In this document: piece after piece, positions 44,952 through 54,635 of the stretch | How positions within the stretch are numbered: position 1 is the first letter of the stretch | Layout: each line of letters starts with the position of its first letter | DNA from: Roseobacter litoralis Och 149 | GTDB taxonomy: Bacteria; Pseudomonadota; Alphaproteobacteria; Rhodobacterales; Rhodobacteraceae | Direction of reading: 5' to 3' | Length of the DNA: 64,000 nucleotides | NCBI RefSeq assembly: GCF_000154785.2 | Contig: NC_015730.1 | Coordinates: 4,425,501-4,489,500, forward strand | Translations under genes and position numbers: made by a program | The notes under the pieces: generated by a model | The model's database searches: none | Told to the model about the DNA's origin: nothing | What the model saw: only the letters and a program-made list of their open reading frames with translations

Positions 44952-45908
44952 TCAGTGATCGCGGCACAGCATCTGAGCAAAGATCTTCATCCGCGCGAGT
45001 TGAGCGCGCATGGAGGGAAGCTGGCGGCCACCATGGTAGATGAAATCCGTAACCATGTCGGGCAGTCCGGGCTTCAACCCGTCCGGATCCTGATCAAAGT
45101 CTACCGAACCTACTGCGAATGTCTCTCGCATCTGCTGGGTCAGGGTTTCCAAGGGCCTGAGCCGAAGCCGTCTGTTGGCCGTGGTGACTTCGACACTCCA
45201 ATTGCCGCCCGACCGCCAGTCTGCAAAGCAAGTATAAAGAGAGCGTTCAGCGATCGTCCCGCAACTTGCGAAACGAGATCCGTCACGATGCCACGGAATA
45301 CTGCCTTGCCGCACCGCACCGGAAATCGACACATCGCTCAGATCATCCGCAGCTTGCCCAAGATAAAACGCCATGTCGAAGACATGGGACGAATTTGCGT
45401 AGGGCAGGTTTGCCAGTACTTCGGGCGGATGAACATCCAAGGCTTCAATTCGGTCAGGCAATTCAGTAAATTCGAAATGAATGCTCTGCGGTCCGCCATC
45501 CAAGGCGATGATCTCACCCGCCTTTTGCGTGGATTTTAGAAACCGTCTGTTGTAGGCAACGCGGATCCGGTCTTGCAAATCACGTACTGCCAGGCCCTGC
45601 ATATCAGCCAAATCAACGCCACCGGGTTTCTCGACCAGGATTGCATGCGCCCGTGCCTCAAGGAGTGCTGCGCAAACGTCGGAGAGCTGGTTGAGGTTTA
45701 CGGCCACGATTACATGCGCGCCGGTGACATCCGTTGCGTTTATTTGATCACGCAGCGGACCAGTCCCGGCCGGAACCCCGATTTCCGCCTCGAACCGTCG
45801 GGCCGACATTTCTCCCCTGCCAAAGCAACGAAAAGGCAAGCCGAAGTGCTGAAGTGTCTTTGCATAGGCAGTCGCCATGCTGCCCGCGCCAATGATTATG
45901 ATGTCCAT
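44952..45908 (-). CDS. Gfo/Idh/MocA family oxidoreductase (second)
   Basis: A 318-residue NAD(P)-dependent oxidoreductase from ATG 45,908 (MDIIIIGAGSMATAYAKTL); the frame opens earlier at 45,974, but the Rossmann fold starts here. 'HAILVEKPGGVDLADMQGL' carries the EKP motif. The C-terminal domain is diverged from that of the 37,179 product. It is alone, convergent with the aminotransferase and divergent from the flippase-like gene. It probably modifies a sugar of the locus polysaccharide; the substrate is unknown. Confidence 0.82.
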   Translation of the reverse strand: MDIIIIGAGSMATAYAKTLQHFGLPFRCFGRGEMSARRFEAEIGVPAGTGPLRDQINATDVTGAHVIVAVNLNQLSDVCAALLEARAHAILVEKPGGVDLADMQGLAVRDLQDRIRVAYNRRFLKSTQKAGEIIALDGGPQSIHFEFTELPDRIEALDVHPPEVLANLPYANSSHVFDMAFYLGQAADDLSDVSISGAVRQGSIPWHRDGSRFASCGTIAERSLYTCFADWRSGGNWSVEVTTANRRLRLRPLETLTQQMRETFAVGSVDFDQDPDGLKPGLPDMVTDFIYHGGRQLPSMRAQLARMKIFAQMLCRDH

Positions 45909-46229
45909 GGTGATCTGCGTTCTCGCATTTGGAACTGTTTTGACCTTGTCACCAGAGCGACCTACCGGGGTCAACTGTAATATGCGTATCGGGCAAGCAA
46001 ACCGTTTAACGGGATTGTTTATACCTGTCGAAACAGCAAGGCTCTACACTCCGGAGTTGAAACCATTCCCAGACTATCAGCAAAAGCGTGGGAATATTAT
46101 CCCCTGCTTTCTTGTTTTAATCTCCTTAAAGTGGTTAAAGGCAGAGAACTTATCTATCCTCCACGTCCAAGCCTGCCGACGGTCTCAGAGGGCGTTCGCA
46201 ATATAAATCGCAACACTTGCATAAAATGA
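45909..46229. promoter_or_regulatory. Divergent intergenic region
   Basis: About 320 bp between the oxidoreductase and the LPG-synthase-like membrane gene. AT-rich around 46,080-46,160. It should contain both promoters; no operator or repeat stood out. Confidence 0.35.
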
Positions 46230-47237
46230 GTGGAAACGAAAACCTTGCCTCGAAACTCTATAGGCCCGTCGCAGAACGCTGGTTTTGAAGCTTCCGAAGA
46301 GATTGTGACCGCCAAACCACGCATGTCTCTGGGGCTGCTGATCCGTGCGGTGCTTACGGTAAGTCTTCTGGCCTGGCTGCTCTATATGTTCGATGTGCCC
46401 GCGTCTTTAAGGCTGCTGACGTGGGATTTCCTGCCAGTCTTTGCGATGAGCGTGGCTCTGGTCCTGGTCTCGCTGCTACTGAATGCACTGCGCTGGTATC
46501 TTCTGATCCCCACAACCGGCGGCAGACTGAGTTTGCAGGTGACTACTGGCGTTACCCTGATCGGTCATTTCTTCAATCAGTTGCTGGTGACATCGGTCGG
46601 TGGCGACGTTGTACGGAGCTGGGAGGCGAAACGGGCTGGGCTAAAGCTTGACCAGGCCGTCATCAGCGTCTTGCTGGACCGGATCGTCGGGTTGGCTGCA
46701 TTGCTCTTGCTGATCATCATAGGGCAGCCGTTTTTGTTGGAGCGCTTCGACGAACCCGGTCTGAGGCTAGCAGCATTTACAATCATTGCAATTGGCGGCT
46801 CCGGGCTGGTTTGCCTCTTTGTACTGCATCGCCTGCCTCTTCCTTTCGAACGCTCACGCATACTCAAGGCTGGCGGTGACTTGTCACGGGCCGCATGGCA
46901 ATTGGTGGAGACACGCGTCATAGCCCTTGCCTGTCTTGGCATCTCATTTGGTGTGCATGGCTCGACCCTGCTGGTCACAACCATCTGCGCCAACGCGTTG
47001 GGGGTCGACATCAGCCTGTTGGATATGGCGTTGATTGTGCCAACTGTCCTGCTGGTATCCTCGCTGCCGATATCCATTGGTGGCTGGGGCGTGCGGGAAG
47101 CAGGGTTGGCAGCCGGGTTTGTTGTGTTCGGCTACCCGCCTTCCATTGCCGTGACCGTTGCGATCATAGTTGGCCTGATCAATCTGATCTGGGCGGTCCC
47201 CGGCGCGCTCCTGTGGGTTTTGCGCAGCCGTGGTTGA
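46230..47237 (+). CDS. Lysylphosphatidylglycerol synthase TM-region / flippase-like membrane protein
   Basis: A 335-residue protein with seven or eight membrane helices of the UPF0104/LPG_synthase_TM type. Typical phrases are 'LLNALRWYLLIPTTGGRLSLQVTTGVTLIGHFFNQLLVTSVGGDVVRSW', 'ISVLLDRIVGLAALLLL', 'LPISIGGWGVREAGLAAGF'. Members are found in surface-polysaccharide loci and are thought to be membrane transport or flippase-related, but function is not established. The start is uncertain: GTG 46,230 lacks a clear ribosome site, and 'MSLGLLIRAVL' 31 codons downstream is an alternative. Confidence 0.82.
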   Translation: METKTLPRNSIGPSQNAGFEASEEIVTAKPRMSLGLLIRAVLTVSLLAWLLYMFDVPASLRLLTWDFLPVFAMSVALVLVSLLLNALRWYLLIPTTGGRLSLQVTTGVTLIGHFFNQLLVTSVGGDVVRSWEAKRAGLKLDQAVISVLLDRIVGLAALLLLIIIGQPFLLERFDEPGLRLAAFTIIAIGGSGLVCLFVLHRLPLPFERSRILKAGGDLSRAAWQLVETRVIALACLGISFGVHGSTLLVTTICANALGVDISLLDMALIVPTVLLVSSLPISIGGWGVREAGLAAGFVVFGYPPSIAVTVAIIVGLINLIWAVPGALLWVLRSRG

Positions 47238-47432
47238 GGGCAGTATCCATGCGCCCCAGCTCGAAAGGTACTTCAACCTTGAAAAGTTTCAGAGCAGAGA
47301 GAAAAATATCAGTTGTTGCGCCGCAAGGATGAGCGTCTGGACACCCATATCAGTTTGTTTTACCGAAACAGCGGTTTGGACCAAAGCCAACAGGTTGAAA
47401 ACCTCATGTTGGTTTGGAAATGAGAGAGTATC

Positions 47433-48503
47433 ATGTCAAAGAAAGTAGCCTTGATTACAGGTGTGACGGGGCAGGACGGCGCATATCTGGCTGAACTGTT
47501 GTTAAACAAGGGTTACGTCGTTCATGGCATAAAAAGAAGATCCTCTTCGTTCAATACCGAACGCATTGATCACCTTTATGTTGATCGGCACGATCAGGAC
47601 GCGCAGATGTTTCTGCATTTTGGCGATATGACGGATGCCACGTCACTGATCCGTGTCATAAACAACACCCGACCGACGGAAATTTATAATCTGGCTGCTC
47701 AAAGCCACGTGCACGTCAGTTTCGAGACGCCCGAATACACTGCGGATTCAGATGCACTGGGGACGATCCGTCTGCTGGAAGCTCTTCGCATTCTGGGTAT
47801 GGAAAAATCCGTCAGAATGTATCAGGCGTCTACGTCCGAACTATACGGAAACACAAAGATACGCCCGCAATCTGAAACCACGCCATTTGAACCACGTAGT
47901 CCCTATGCAGCCGCAAAATTATACGCATTCTGGATCATCCGAAATTATCGCCAAGCTTATGGTATTCACGCGTCCAATGGCATTTTGTTCAATCATGAAA
48001 GCCCTGTTCGCGGAGAAACGTTTGTAACGCGTAAAATTACCCGGGCAGTCGTCGCAATCGAAATGGGACAGCAGGAGAGCATTTTGCTGGGAAACCTCAA
48101 TGCGTCACGCGACTGGGGCCATGCCAGAGACTACGTGGAAGGTATGTGGCGGATGTTGCAGCAGGAGCAGCCGGATGACTATGTTCTCGCGACGGGCATC
48201 AGCCATACGGTACGGGAATTCGTTGAGACAGCCTTTGCACAAGTGGACCGCAAGATCATCTGGGAAGGAAACGGCAAGAATGAGACCGGGCGTGATGCAA
48301 AGACCGGGAGCACGCTGATCCGTGTGGATCCCGAGTATTTCCGCCCCACGGATGTCGATTTTCTGTTGGGGGACGCAAGCAAAGCAAAAGAGTGTCTTGG
48401 TTGGGAGCCTACGACGTCGTTTGAGCAAATGGTCGCGGAAATGGTGTCATCTGACTTCGAGCGGATGCGTCATGAACGACGGGCAATTAATTTACCGCGC
48501 TAG
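47433..48503 (+). CDS. gmd: GDP-mannose 4,6-dehydratase
   Basis: A 356-residue SDR enzyme making GDP-4-keto-6-deoxy-mannose from GDP-mannose. The NADP motif is '[44 protein letters not shown]'. Catalytic residues lie in 'QASTSELYG' and '[12 protein letters not shown]' (YxxxK). The signature '[22 protein letters not shown]' and '[17 protein letters not shown]' match Gmd. GAGAG precedes ATG 47,433. Together with the aminotransferase (53,504) and formyltransferase (52,706) it could supply GDP-perosamine-type sugars; the usual fucose synthetase (Fcl) is absent. Confidence 0.96.
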   Translation: MSKKVALITGVTGQDGAYLAELLLNKGYVVHGIKRRSSSFNTERIDHLYVDRHDQDAQMFLHFGDMTDATSLIRVINNTRPTEIYNLAAQSHVHVSFETPEYTADSDALGTIRLLEALRILGMEKSVRMYQASTSELYGNTKIRPQSETTPFEPRSPYAAAKLYAFWIIRNYRQAYGIHASNGILFNHESPVRGETFVTRKITRAVVAIEMGQQESILLGNLNASRDWGHARDYVEGMWRMLQQEQPDDYVLATGISHTVREFVETAFAQVDRKIIWEGNGKNETGRDAKTGSTLIRVDPEYFRPTDVDFLLGDASKAKECLGWEPTTSFEQMVAEMVSSDFERMRHERRAINLPR

Positions 48504-48674
48504 ACTGTCGCGAACTGGTTGGGCAGCACGTGAATGAAAATGTACTGCAGCGCCGGACAACCTCTACGCCAGCCTTTCACCGGGACGTAAGGACGGGGTT
48601 GACCGACGCAAATCGCAGGCGAGTTCACTGCGCGCTATGGCTTAATCGGAACCAAAGGGGACTTCGCGTCTGAA

Positions 48675-50669
48675 ATGGACAAATTGCCAAACCCCATGAG
48701 ACAGCCTGCCCAGGCGGGAAATGTTCTTCTGCCTGTAGCCATGATTGTGATTGTATCGATCATCGTTCTCGCGCCGGAATTGGTGCCTGCCTATCTGGGG
48801 CGGGACGGTCAGATCTGGACCCCGTTCAATTCCAGTAATTACCGCCTGGGTGACATGTATTTCTATGCGCCGATGATCCAGCAGGTGGCAGAAGGTAATA
48901 TCCCGCCCTTGCCTGCCAACCAGCTTCCTGATGGGGTTACATCAAGTCCTGAAGAGTTGCGATGGATGAGCTATGCGGTCGCGGCCATCCCCGCGTTGTT
49001 TTTCTCTGATCCACGAATTCCTCTGCTGTGGGCGATTTGGCTGCCTTGCGTACTGAATTTCCTTTTTGCATTCGTCATTTACCGTAGCCTGAGAGGTAAG
49101 GTTGTGGCTGCAGTGCTTGTCGGTATTCTTGTGACATTCTACTTCCAGTTCTGGCGGGCTATTCCGGTCGGCACATTATCCATGTCGCTGTCCGGCATCG
49201 ATGACTGGATATCGCTCGCGGATCGCCGCCTCGACCGCGCCTTGGACAACGCCAAGGATCCCTACGATTATTACTCCTATAGCGACATGTTCCGGTTCCT
49301 GATGCCGGCCATGTCTTTTGCTTTTCTTACGGTTTTTTTAGCACTGCTCATTCAGGTTGATCGCCATCGAAGCAAAGCGCTCAGTGCTCTGGCGACGGTT
49401 GCTGCCTGTTTGATGGCCTTTACCTACCCGCCACATGCGCTGTTTGCCTATCTGCTGCTTGTCGGCTTTTCTGCAATTCACCTTCTGACCCGCGAATGGC
49501 GCGGTTTCCGGCATTTTCTTTATATTGGACTTGTGACGCTGGCGTTTTTGCTCGCAACAGGCGTCCCCCAAACGTTTCTCTCTGCCTTTGATGAAACGAC
49601 TTTTATTTCTGCCGTCTACAGTGCTAACGGCAGCTTGCTGGCGAATGTGAAACTTTCGGCAGTCCCCGGTACTTTGATGAATAAGTACCTTTTTTCATTT
49701 CTTATCGCTTTGTGGCTCGTATGGGGCAATGCTGTTCTGCGTCGCTTCATTTTGGTCACCGGCTTTGCAGCCTTGCTTGTGAGTTTGTCGTCCCTGCTTC
49801 CGCCGCTATATGCGGACCGTTTCCTGTACAGAGGCATCGACCACATCTGGTTTATGGTGCTTGTCACCGTCTGTTTCCTGCGTCTGGAAAAGAGATCAGT
49901 CGCGCAAACCAAACAGCCGCCCACCAGTGCGTTTCGACAAAAGGTATCACGTTGGAAGCAGCCCCTTTTCATTGCAGGGGCGCTGTTGTTGCCTGTCGTT
50001 GGATTTTCATCGCTTCTGGAACGCAACCTGACCGATGAACGCCGCTTTGTTCCCGCCGGTCAATGGGCGGCCTATAACTGGCTCCGTGAAAATGCTGATC
50101 GTGAGACCGTCGTTGCGTTGAACTGGGCGGATGCTGAATTTATCGCAGTCTATCTTGCCCAAGTCCGCACGGTATTTAGTTCGGCAGATTTGGCCAACCG
50201 CCGCCCCGAGGCCGAAGTGGCACGCTTTGTAGCGACATGGAAGACGTTTGGCCTGCCCCGCGAGACGTTCGAAAGCTGGGTGCGGCGGTCGCTTGAGACA
50301 GAGCGCGATCGCCGCTCTTCCATACGCGCCCAACGTTCGACACCCTTGCTGTCTGAGGATGATTATTATGCGAGCCGTATCGCCCTGGCTCTGATCTACT
50401 TTCCATATGTGCGCCAATTCGATGGCGCGCTGATTGCTGGAACGGGGGAGGATCAATGGAGTGTCACCGAAGAATTCGTGGAGAAAATGCTTGCTGTCTT
50501 TGACCAGACACCTGTAGACGACTTCCTAGAAAAACAGGGCATTCAAACACTTATTGTGTCATCTTTCGAGGAGAAACTGATGGCCGAGAATGCCCTTGCA
50601 AACTGGCAACTGGTCTGGCAATCGAAGGAACGTAGGATTTACAGGCAAAATTCCACAAGTACTCCCTGA
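48675..50669 (+). CDS. Large integral membrane protein, possible GT-C glycosyltransferase
   Basis: A 664-residue protein with about 12 hydrophobic segments between 20 and 450 and a soluble C-terminal domain of about 200 residues. The outline (many helices, an extracytoplasmic loop after helix 1 with 'GRDGQIWTPFNSSNYRLGDMYFYAPMIQQVAEGNIPPLP', soluble tail) resembles GT-C lipid-linked-sugar transferases, but no catalytic motif can be named. It precedes a dolichyl-phosphate-mannose-synthase-like GT2, a common partnership in which the GT2 makes polyprenyl-P-sugar and a GT-C uses it. Function is inferred from context. Confidence 0.6.
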   Translation: MDKLPNPMRQPAQAGNVLLPVAMIVIVSIIVLAPELVPAYLGRDGQIWTPFNSSNYRLGDMYFYAPMIQQVAEGNIPPLPANQLPDGVTSSPEELRWMSYAVAAIPALFFSDPRIPLLWAIWLPCVLNFLFAFVIYRSLRGKVVAAVLVGILVTFYFQFWRAIPVGTLSMSLSGIDDWISLADRRLDRALDNAKDPYDYYSYSDMFRFLMPAMSFAFLTVFLALLIQVDRHRSKALSALATVAACLMAFTYPPHALFAYLLLVGFSAIHLLTREWRGFRHFLYIGLVTLAFLLATGVPQTFLSAFDETTFISAVYSANGSLLANVKLSAVPGTLMNKYLFSFLIALWLVWGNAVLRRFILVTGFAALLVSLSSLLPPLYADRFLYRGIDHIWFMVLVTVCFLRLEKRSVAQTKQPPTSAFRQKVSRWKQPLFIAGALLLPVVGFSSLLERNLTDERRFVPAGQWAAYNWLRENADRETVVALNWADAEFIAVYLAQVRTVFSSADLANRRPEAEVARFVATWKTFGLPRETFESWVRRSLETERDRRSSIRAQRSTPLLSEDDYYASRIALALIYFPYVRQFDGALIAGTGEDQWSVTEEFVEKMLAVFDQTPVDDFLEKQGIQTLIVSSFEEKLMAENALANWQLVWQSKERRIYRQNSTSTP

Positions 50670-50703
50670 GTATTGAATTTGGTCAGGCTCACCGGGTAAG
50701 AAG

Positions 50704-51471
50704 ATGACACAATCAGACAATCAAGCCACTGTTCTACGCGGCCCAAAGATCACAGGCGCGCAGATCAGCATCGTTCTGCCAACCTTTAACGAACGTGAAA
50801 ACATAGTTCTGCTGGTAGAGGATCTTCTGCACAGGTTCGGTGAAATCAACGCGACATGTGAGATCCTTGTGATAGACGACAGATCGCCCGACGGAACGGC
50901 GCAGGCGGTGGAGCAGGCCTTCGCGAGGGAGGCCAGCGTAAAAGTGATTTCGCGACAGGCGGAACCCGGACTGGCTATGTCAATTCGCGACGGAATAGAG
51001 CAAGCCACCGGCGACGTAATTCTCGTAATGGATACCGATTTCAATCACGAACCAAAGGACGCGGTGCTGTTGTTTCAGGTGACACGCTATGTTGACCTAT
51101 GCGTTGGGTCACGGTTCATTTTCGGAGGCGGCATGTCGAGTTTACCGCGGTACTATCTCAGCTATGTATACAATATTTTCATGCGATTGATGCTGGGAAC
51201 ACGTATGGATGACAACCTGAGCGGGTTTTTTGCCATTCGTCGGGAAAAGCTGACCGATCTGGATTTCGACAAGATTTTCTGGGGCTATGGGGACTACTTT
51301 TTCCGGCTTTTACTGCTCTCACAGCGTGCTAAAATGAGACACATTCAGGTTCCCGTTTATTATGGCGAACGGAAGGGCGGCGAGAGTAAGACGCGCTTTA
51401 CCCGAATCTTTGTCAAATACACGCGTGAAGTAATTTCGCTGGCATATAAAAAGGCGATGGGAAAATGGTGA
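50704..51471 (+). CDS. GT2 polyprenol-phosphate sugar transferase (DPM1-like)
   Basis: A 255-residue family-2 glycosyltransferase: 'ISIVLPTFNERENIVLLVEDLLHRF', 'EILVIDDRSPDGTAQAVEQAF', 'ATGDVILVMDTDFNHEPKD' (the DxD motif), 'VGSRFIFGGGM' and the late 'MDDNLSGFFAIRREKL'. This matches dolichol/polyprenol-phosphate mannosyl- or glucosyl-transferases acting at the inner membrane. It overlaps the next gene by 7 bp (ATGGTGA) and is the first of a tightly packed series. Confidence 0.9.
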   Translation: MTQSDNQATVLRGPKITGAQISIVLPTFNERENIVLLVEDLLHRFGEINATCEILVIDDRSPDGTAQAVEQAFAREASVKVISRQAEPGLAMSIRDGIEQATGDVILVMDTDFNHEPKDAVLLFQVTRYVDLCVGSRFIFGGGMSSLPRYYLSYVYNIFMRLMLGTRMDDNLSGFFAIRREKLTDLDFDKIFWGYGDYFFRLLLLSQRAKMRHIQVPVYYGERKGGESKTRFTRIFVKYTREVISLAYKKAMGKW

Positions 51472-52709
51472 CACTGGCTCCTTACCACGAAACTTCACAG
51501 TGCAGGATTTGTCGCTGTGGCGATCTGGCACCCGTGATCGATCTTGGGCTTCAGGCGCTGACAGGTCGCTTTCCGGCAGTAGGTGAGCCTGACCCTGCAT
51601 CAGCGCCACTGGAACTCGTCCGGTGCAAGGACTGCGGGCTTGTGCAGTTGCTGCATTCTGTTGATGTCGGTGAAATGTTCAGTGACGCATACGGCTATCG
51701 CTCGGGCATAAATGCAACCATGACAGATCATCTGTCAGGCATTTCGGGGCAAATTTCGGAACGTGCGGGGCTGGGACAGGGCGATATCGCATTGGACATT
51801 GGTTGCAATGACGGCACCCTTCTCAAAAGCTATCCTGTCGAGGGCATAAAGCGATTGGGAATTGACCCCGTGGCCGAGAATTTCCGCGCCTTCTATTCCG
51901 ATGACATTGAAGTGCACACGGCGTTTTTTAATGCGGACACCTTTCATGCTGCATCTCTGGGACAAAAAGCGCGCGCCATCACGTCGATTTCCATGTTCTA
52001 CGACTTGGAGGACCCGGGCGCTTTTGTCGGTGATATTGCAGGGGTTTTAGCACAGGACGGCATCTGGGTATTGGAGCAAAGCTACCTGCCGACCATGCTG
52101 GAGGCAAATTCCTACGATACGATCTGCCATGAACATCTGGAATATTATGCGCTGGCACAGATCGACCAGCTGGTTTCGGAGAAAACGCTCCGTATCTTTG
52201 ATGTCAGTCTGAACGATATCAATGGCGGAAGCTTCCAGATCTGGGTCTGCCATCAAGACGCAAACTACAAAAACAACGAAGCCTCCCTGTCGGCGTTGCG
52301 CAACCGTGAGAGCCAACTTGGCCTGTCGACCGATGCACCCTTTGCAGCGTTTCGCGAACGTGTCGCACAGAACAACGCCAAGCTGAAAGCCTTCATCGAA
52401 GAGGTCGTGGCCGATGGCAAGAAAGTCTATGTCTACGGCGCATCGACCAAAGGCAATGTGCTGCTGCAGTACCTTGACCTTGGATGCGATTTGCTCAGCG
52501 GATGTGCTGAGAAAAATCCAATTAAATTTGGGCGCCGCACACCGGGCACAGGTATTCCCATTGTCCCAGAAGCCGAAGCCCGCGCTGCGGCGGATTACTT
52601 TCTCGTTCTGCCCTGGCATTTCCGGGATGAATTCATTGCGCGCGAAAGTGAGTTCCTTGAAAACGGCGGTACGCTGATTTTTCCATTGCCGACCTTCGAG
52701 ATCGTTTGA
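51465..52709 (+). CDS. Sugar C-methyltransferase (NDP-hexose type, zinc-binding)
   Basis: A 414-residue SAM-dependent enzyme of the TylC3/NovU architecture. The N-terminal zinc domain contains CRIC (residues about 12-15) and CKDC ('ELVRCKDCGLVQLLH'). The central SAM fold has 'IALDIGCNDGTLLKSYP'. A C-terminal Rossmann-like domain contains 'KVYVYGASTKGNVLLQYL'. Relatives C-methylate 3- or 4-keto NDP-sugars to make branched sugars. Gmd's product is a 4-keto sugar, so a branched GDP-deoxyhexose is possible; this is inference. It overlaps both neighbours. Confidence 0.9.
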   Translation: MVTLAPYHETSQCRICRCGDLAPVIDLGLQALTGRFPAVGEPDPASAPLELVRCKDCGLVQLLHSVDVGEMFSDAYGYRSGINATMTDHLSGISGQISERAGLGQGDIALDIGCNDGTLLKSYPVEGIKRLGIDPVAENFRAFYSDDIEVHTAFFNADTFHAASLGQKARAITSISMFYDLEDPGAFVGDIAGVLAQDGIWVLEQSYLPTMLEANSYDTICHEHLEYYALAQIDQLVSEKTLRIFDVSLNDINGGSFQIWVCHQDANYKNNEASLSALRNRESQLGLSTDAPFAAFRERVAQNNAKLKAFIEEVVADGKKVYVYGASTKGNVLLQYLDLGCDLLSGCAEKNPIKFGRRTPGTGIPIVPEAEARAAADYFLVLPWHFRDEFIARESEFLENGGTLIFPLPTFEIV

Positions 52710-53491
52710 TGGATAAACAAGTTGAAGAGAACAAACTCAGGCGAGTGCGCCGTATTCTCTTTTGCGGGCATGACAATCGCGGGTCACTCTATCTGTTCAA
52801 CGGTGTTCGTCAGGCTTATCCAGATGTCGATTGTGCTGTAATCATCAACGAGGGTATTTATTACCGCAAGTCATTCCTTTCCTCCGTTTGGAAGTTACTA
52901 CGCGAAAGCAGCATCCTATTTTGCGCTGTACGCGCCATGGAAATGTACAGTTATCGTTGGAAGGGCCACACCCTTGAGGCGCAACTTGAAGCGGAGGCCA
53001 TTCCCTTTACCAAGTCGGATGACATCAACGGAGATGATGCGGTTGCCTTCGCGCGTGAATTTGCACCTGACCTATTGGTCTCTTTGTATACGATGCACAT
53101 CTACAAAAAACCGATACTAGACGTCCCAAAGATCGCAGCAATCAACAGTCATCCTGCCATTCTGCCCGACTACCGGGGCCTCGAGGTTTTCTTTTGGGCA
53201 ATGGCCAACGGTGATGAACGGATTGGATCAAGTGTCTTTTATCTGACAGAGCGGGTGGATGACGGTTTGGTGCTTCAGGAACAATGGGTTCCCATAGCAG
53301 CCGACGACAGCATGCACGATGTTTATGATGCCATCACAGAAAGTGCAGCAGAGTTGTTTATGCGCGCTATTGCCGATATTGACGGGGAAACAGTAAAAAC
53401 ACGCAAACCGGCTGGGCTGGGCACGTATTATCCGATGCCCACGCGCGCGGCTGTGCGGGCCTTTCGCAGGCGGGGTCGAAGGTTCTTTTAG
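52706..53491 (+). CDS. Sugar N-formyltransferase (methionyl-tRNA formyltransferase-like)
   Basis: A 261-residue protein with the formyltransferase fold. The active-site series is visible: 'AINSHPAILPDYRGLEVFFW' (Asn-x-His) and 'SVFYLTERVDDGLVLQEQ' (Asp), with a preceding 'PDLLVSLYTMHIYKKPIL'. It is shorter than tRNA formyltransferases and lacks their C-terminal domain, fitting enzymes such as WbkC that N-formylate amino sugars using N10-formyl-tetrahydrofolate. The adjacent aminotransferase and upstream gmd make GDP-perosamine (Brucella-like N-formyl-perosamine) the most economical substrate. It starts by 4-bp overlap with the methyltransferase gene. Confidence 0.85.
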   Translation: MMDKQVEENKLRRVRRILFCGHDNRGSLYLFNGVRQAYPDVDCAVIINEGIYYRKSFLSSVWKLLRESSILFCAVRAMEMYSYRWKGHTLEAQLEAEAIPFTKSDDINGDDAVAFAREFAPDLLVSLYTMHIYKKPILDVPKIAAINSHPAILPDYRGLEVFFWAMANGDERIGSSVFYLTERVDDGLVLQEQWVPIAADDSMHDVYDAITESAAELFMRAIADIDGETVKTRKPAGLGTYYPMPTRAAVRAFRRRGRRFF

Positions 53492-53503
53492 GGCTGATCT
53501 TAT

Positions 53504-54631
53504 ATGACACATTCCTTTCTTCCGTGGGCAAAGCCCAATCTGCTTGGCAACGAGAAAGCCATGCTGATCGACGCGTTGGAATCTTCATGGATTTCGGGCG
53601 GCCCTTATGTCGAGCGGTTGGAGCGCGAACTGGCCGAAGCAATGTATATCGATCACGCGCTTGCAGTCTCAAATGGCACCACGGCTCTTGAACTGGCTCT
53701 GCGCGGCCTTGGCATAGGGCAGGGCGACGAGGTCATTGTGCCTGGTTTCACCTTTGTTGCCGCTGCAAATATGGTTGTGGCAGTTGGTGCGACACCTGTC
53801 GCCTGCGATGTTGATCCGGAAACATGGCTTCTTGACGCCTCCAAGATCGCACCCCTGTGCGGTCCGCGCACCAAAGCAGTCTTGCCGGTGCATCTATACG
53901 GCAACGTGGCCGACATGGATGCAATTTGCGAAAGTGCGGGTTCACTTGGTCTGGCCGTCATAGAGGACACGGCAGAGGCTACCTTTTCGCGCTACAAAAA
54001 CCGCTTTGCCGGCACGTTGGGCGATGTAGGTACCTTTTCCATGCATGCGACCAAGACGATCACAACCGGCGAAGGCGGGCTGGTGGTCACGCATGACGAC
54101 GCACTTGCCGCGGATATGCGCAAGCTGCGTGATCATGGGATGAACCCGACAAAACGATACTGGCATGATGTTGCAGGTCACAACTTCAGACTGACAAACT
54201 TGCAGGCGTCTCTTGGCTGTGCCCAGCTTGAAAAACTTGATGAGATACTAGCCGATCGGAGGCGTATCCATGCCAGCTATCGTGCCCGCCTTAAGGGTGT
54301 CGAGGGTATCCGCCTGCAGCGCTTCAATGCTGAAGTCGACCCAGTTCTGTGGGCAATGACAGTACAGTTGACGGATACGCGTGATCTGGAGACGGTGCGC
54401 GCACGCCGCGATACCATCATGGCCGGTATGGCCGAGCAAGGCATCGAGACCCGGCCCGGATTTTATGCGCTCAGCATGATGTCGCAGTATGAGTGCCTAC
54501 CCTCGCCGCATGCCATGCATGTCAGTGCCAGCATTATCTCTCCCCCGACTTTTCCCGGACTAACGGACGCTGAAATAGACAGAGTTTGCGACAGGCTGAT
54601 CCACTGTCTGAACGCAACGAAGCAAGGATAG
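53504..54631 (+). CDS. DegT/DnrJ-family aminotransferase (perosamine synthetase-like)
   Basis: A 375-residue PLP enzyme: 'LGNEKAMLIDALESSWISGGPYVERLERELA', 'DHALAVSNGTTALELALRGLGIGQGDEVIVPGFTFVAAANMVV', 'VIEDTAEATFSRYKNRFAGTLGDVGTFSMHATKTITTGEGGLVV' (the PLP Lys in ATKT). The tail 'RPGFYALSMMSQYECLPSPHAMHVSASIISPPTFPGLT' is that of perosamine synthetase (RfbE/Per) and QdtB-like enzymes. It would aminate GDP-4-keto-6-deoxymannose from Gmd. 12 bp separate it from the formyltransferase gene and 4 bp from the next methyltransferase. Confidence 0.88.
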   Translation: MTHSFLPWAKPNLLGNEKAMLIDALESSWISGGPYVERLERELAEAMYIDHALAVSNGTTALELALRGLGIGQGDEVIVPGFTFVAAANMVVAVGATPVACDVDPETWLLDASKIAPLCGPRTKAVLPVHLYGNVADMDAICESAGSLGLAVIEDTAEATFSRYKNRFAGTLGDVGTFSMHATKTITTGEGGLVVTHDDALAADMRKLRDHGMNPTKRYWHDVAGHNFRLTNLQASLGCAQLEKLDEILADRRRIHASYRARLKGVEGIRLQRFNAEVDPVLWAMTVQLTDTRDLETVRARRDTIMAGMAEQGIETRPGFYALSMMSQYECLPSPHAMHVSASIISPPTFPGLTDAEIDRVCDRLIHCLNATKQG

Positions 54632-54635
54632 ACCA

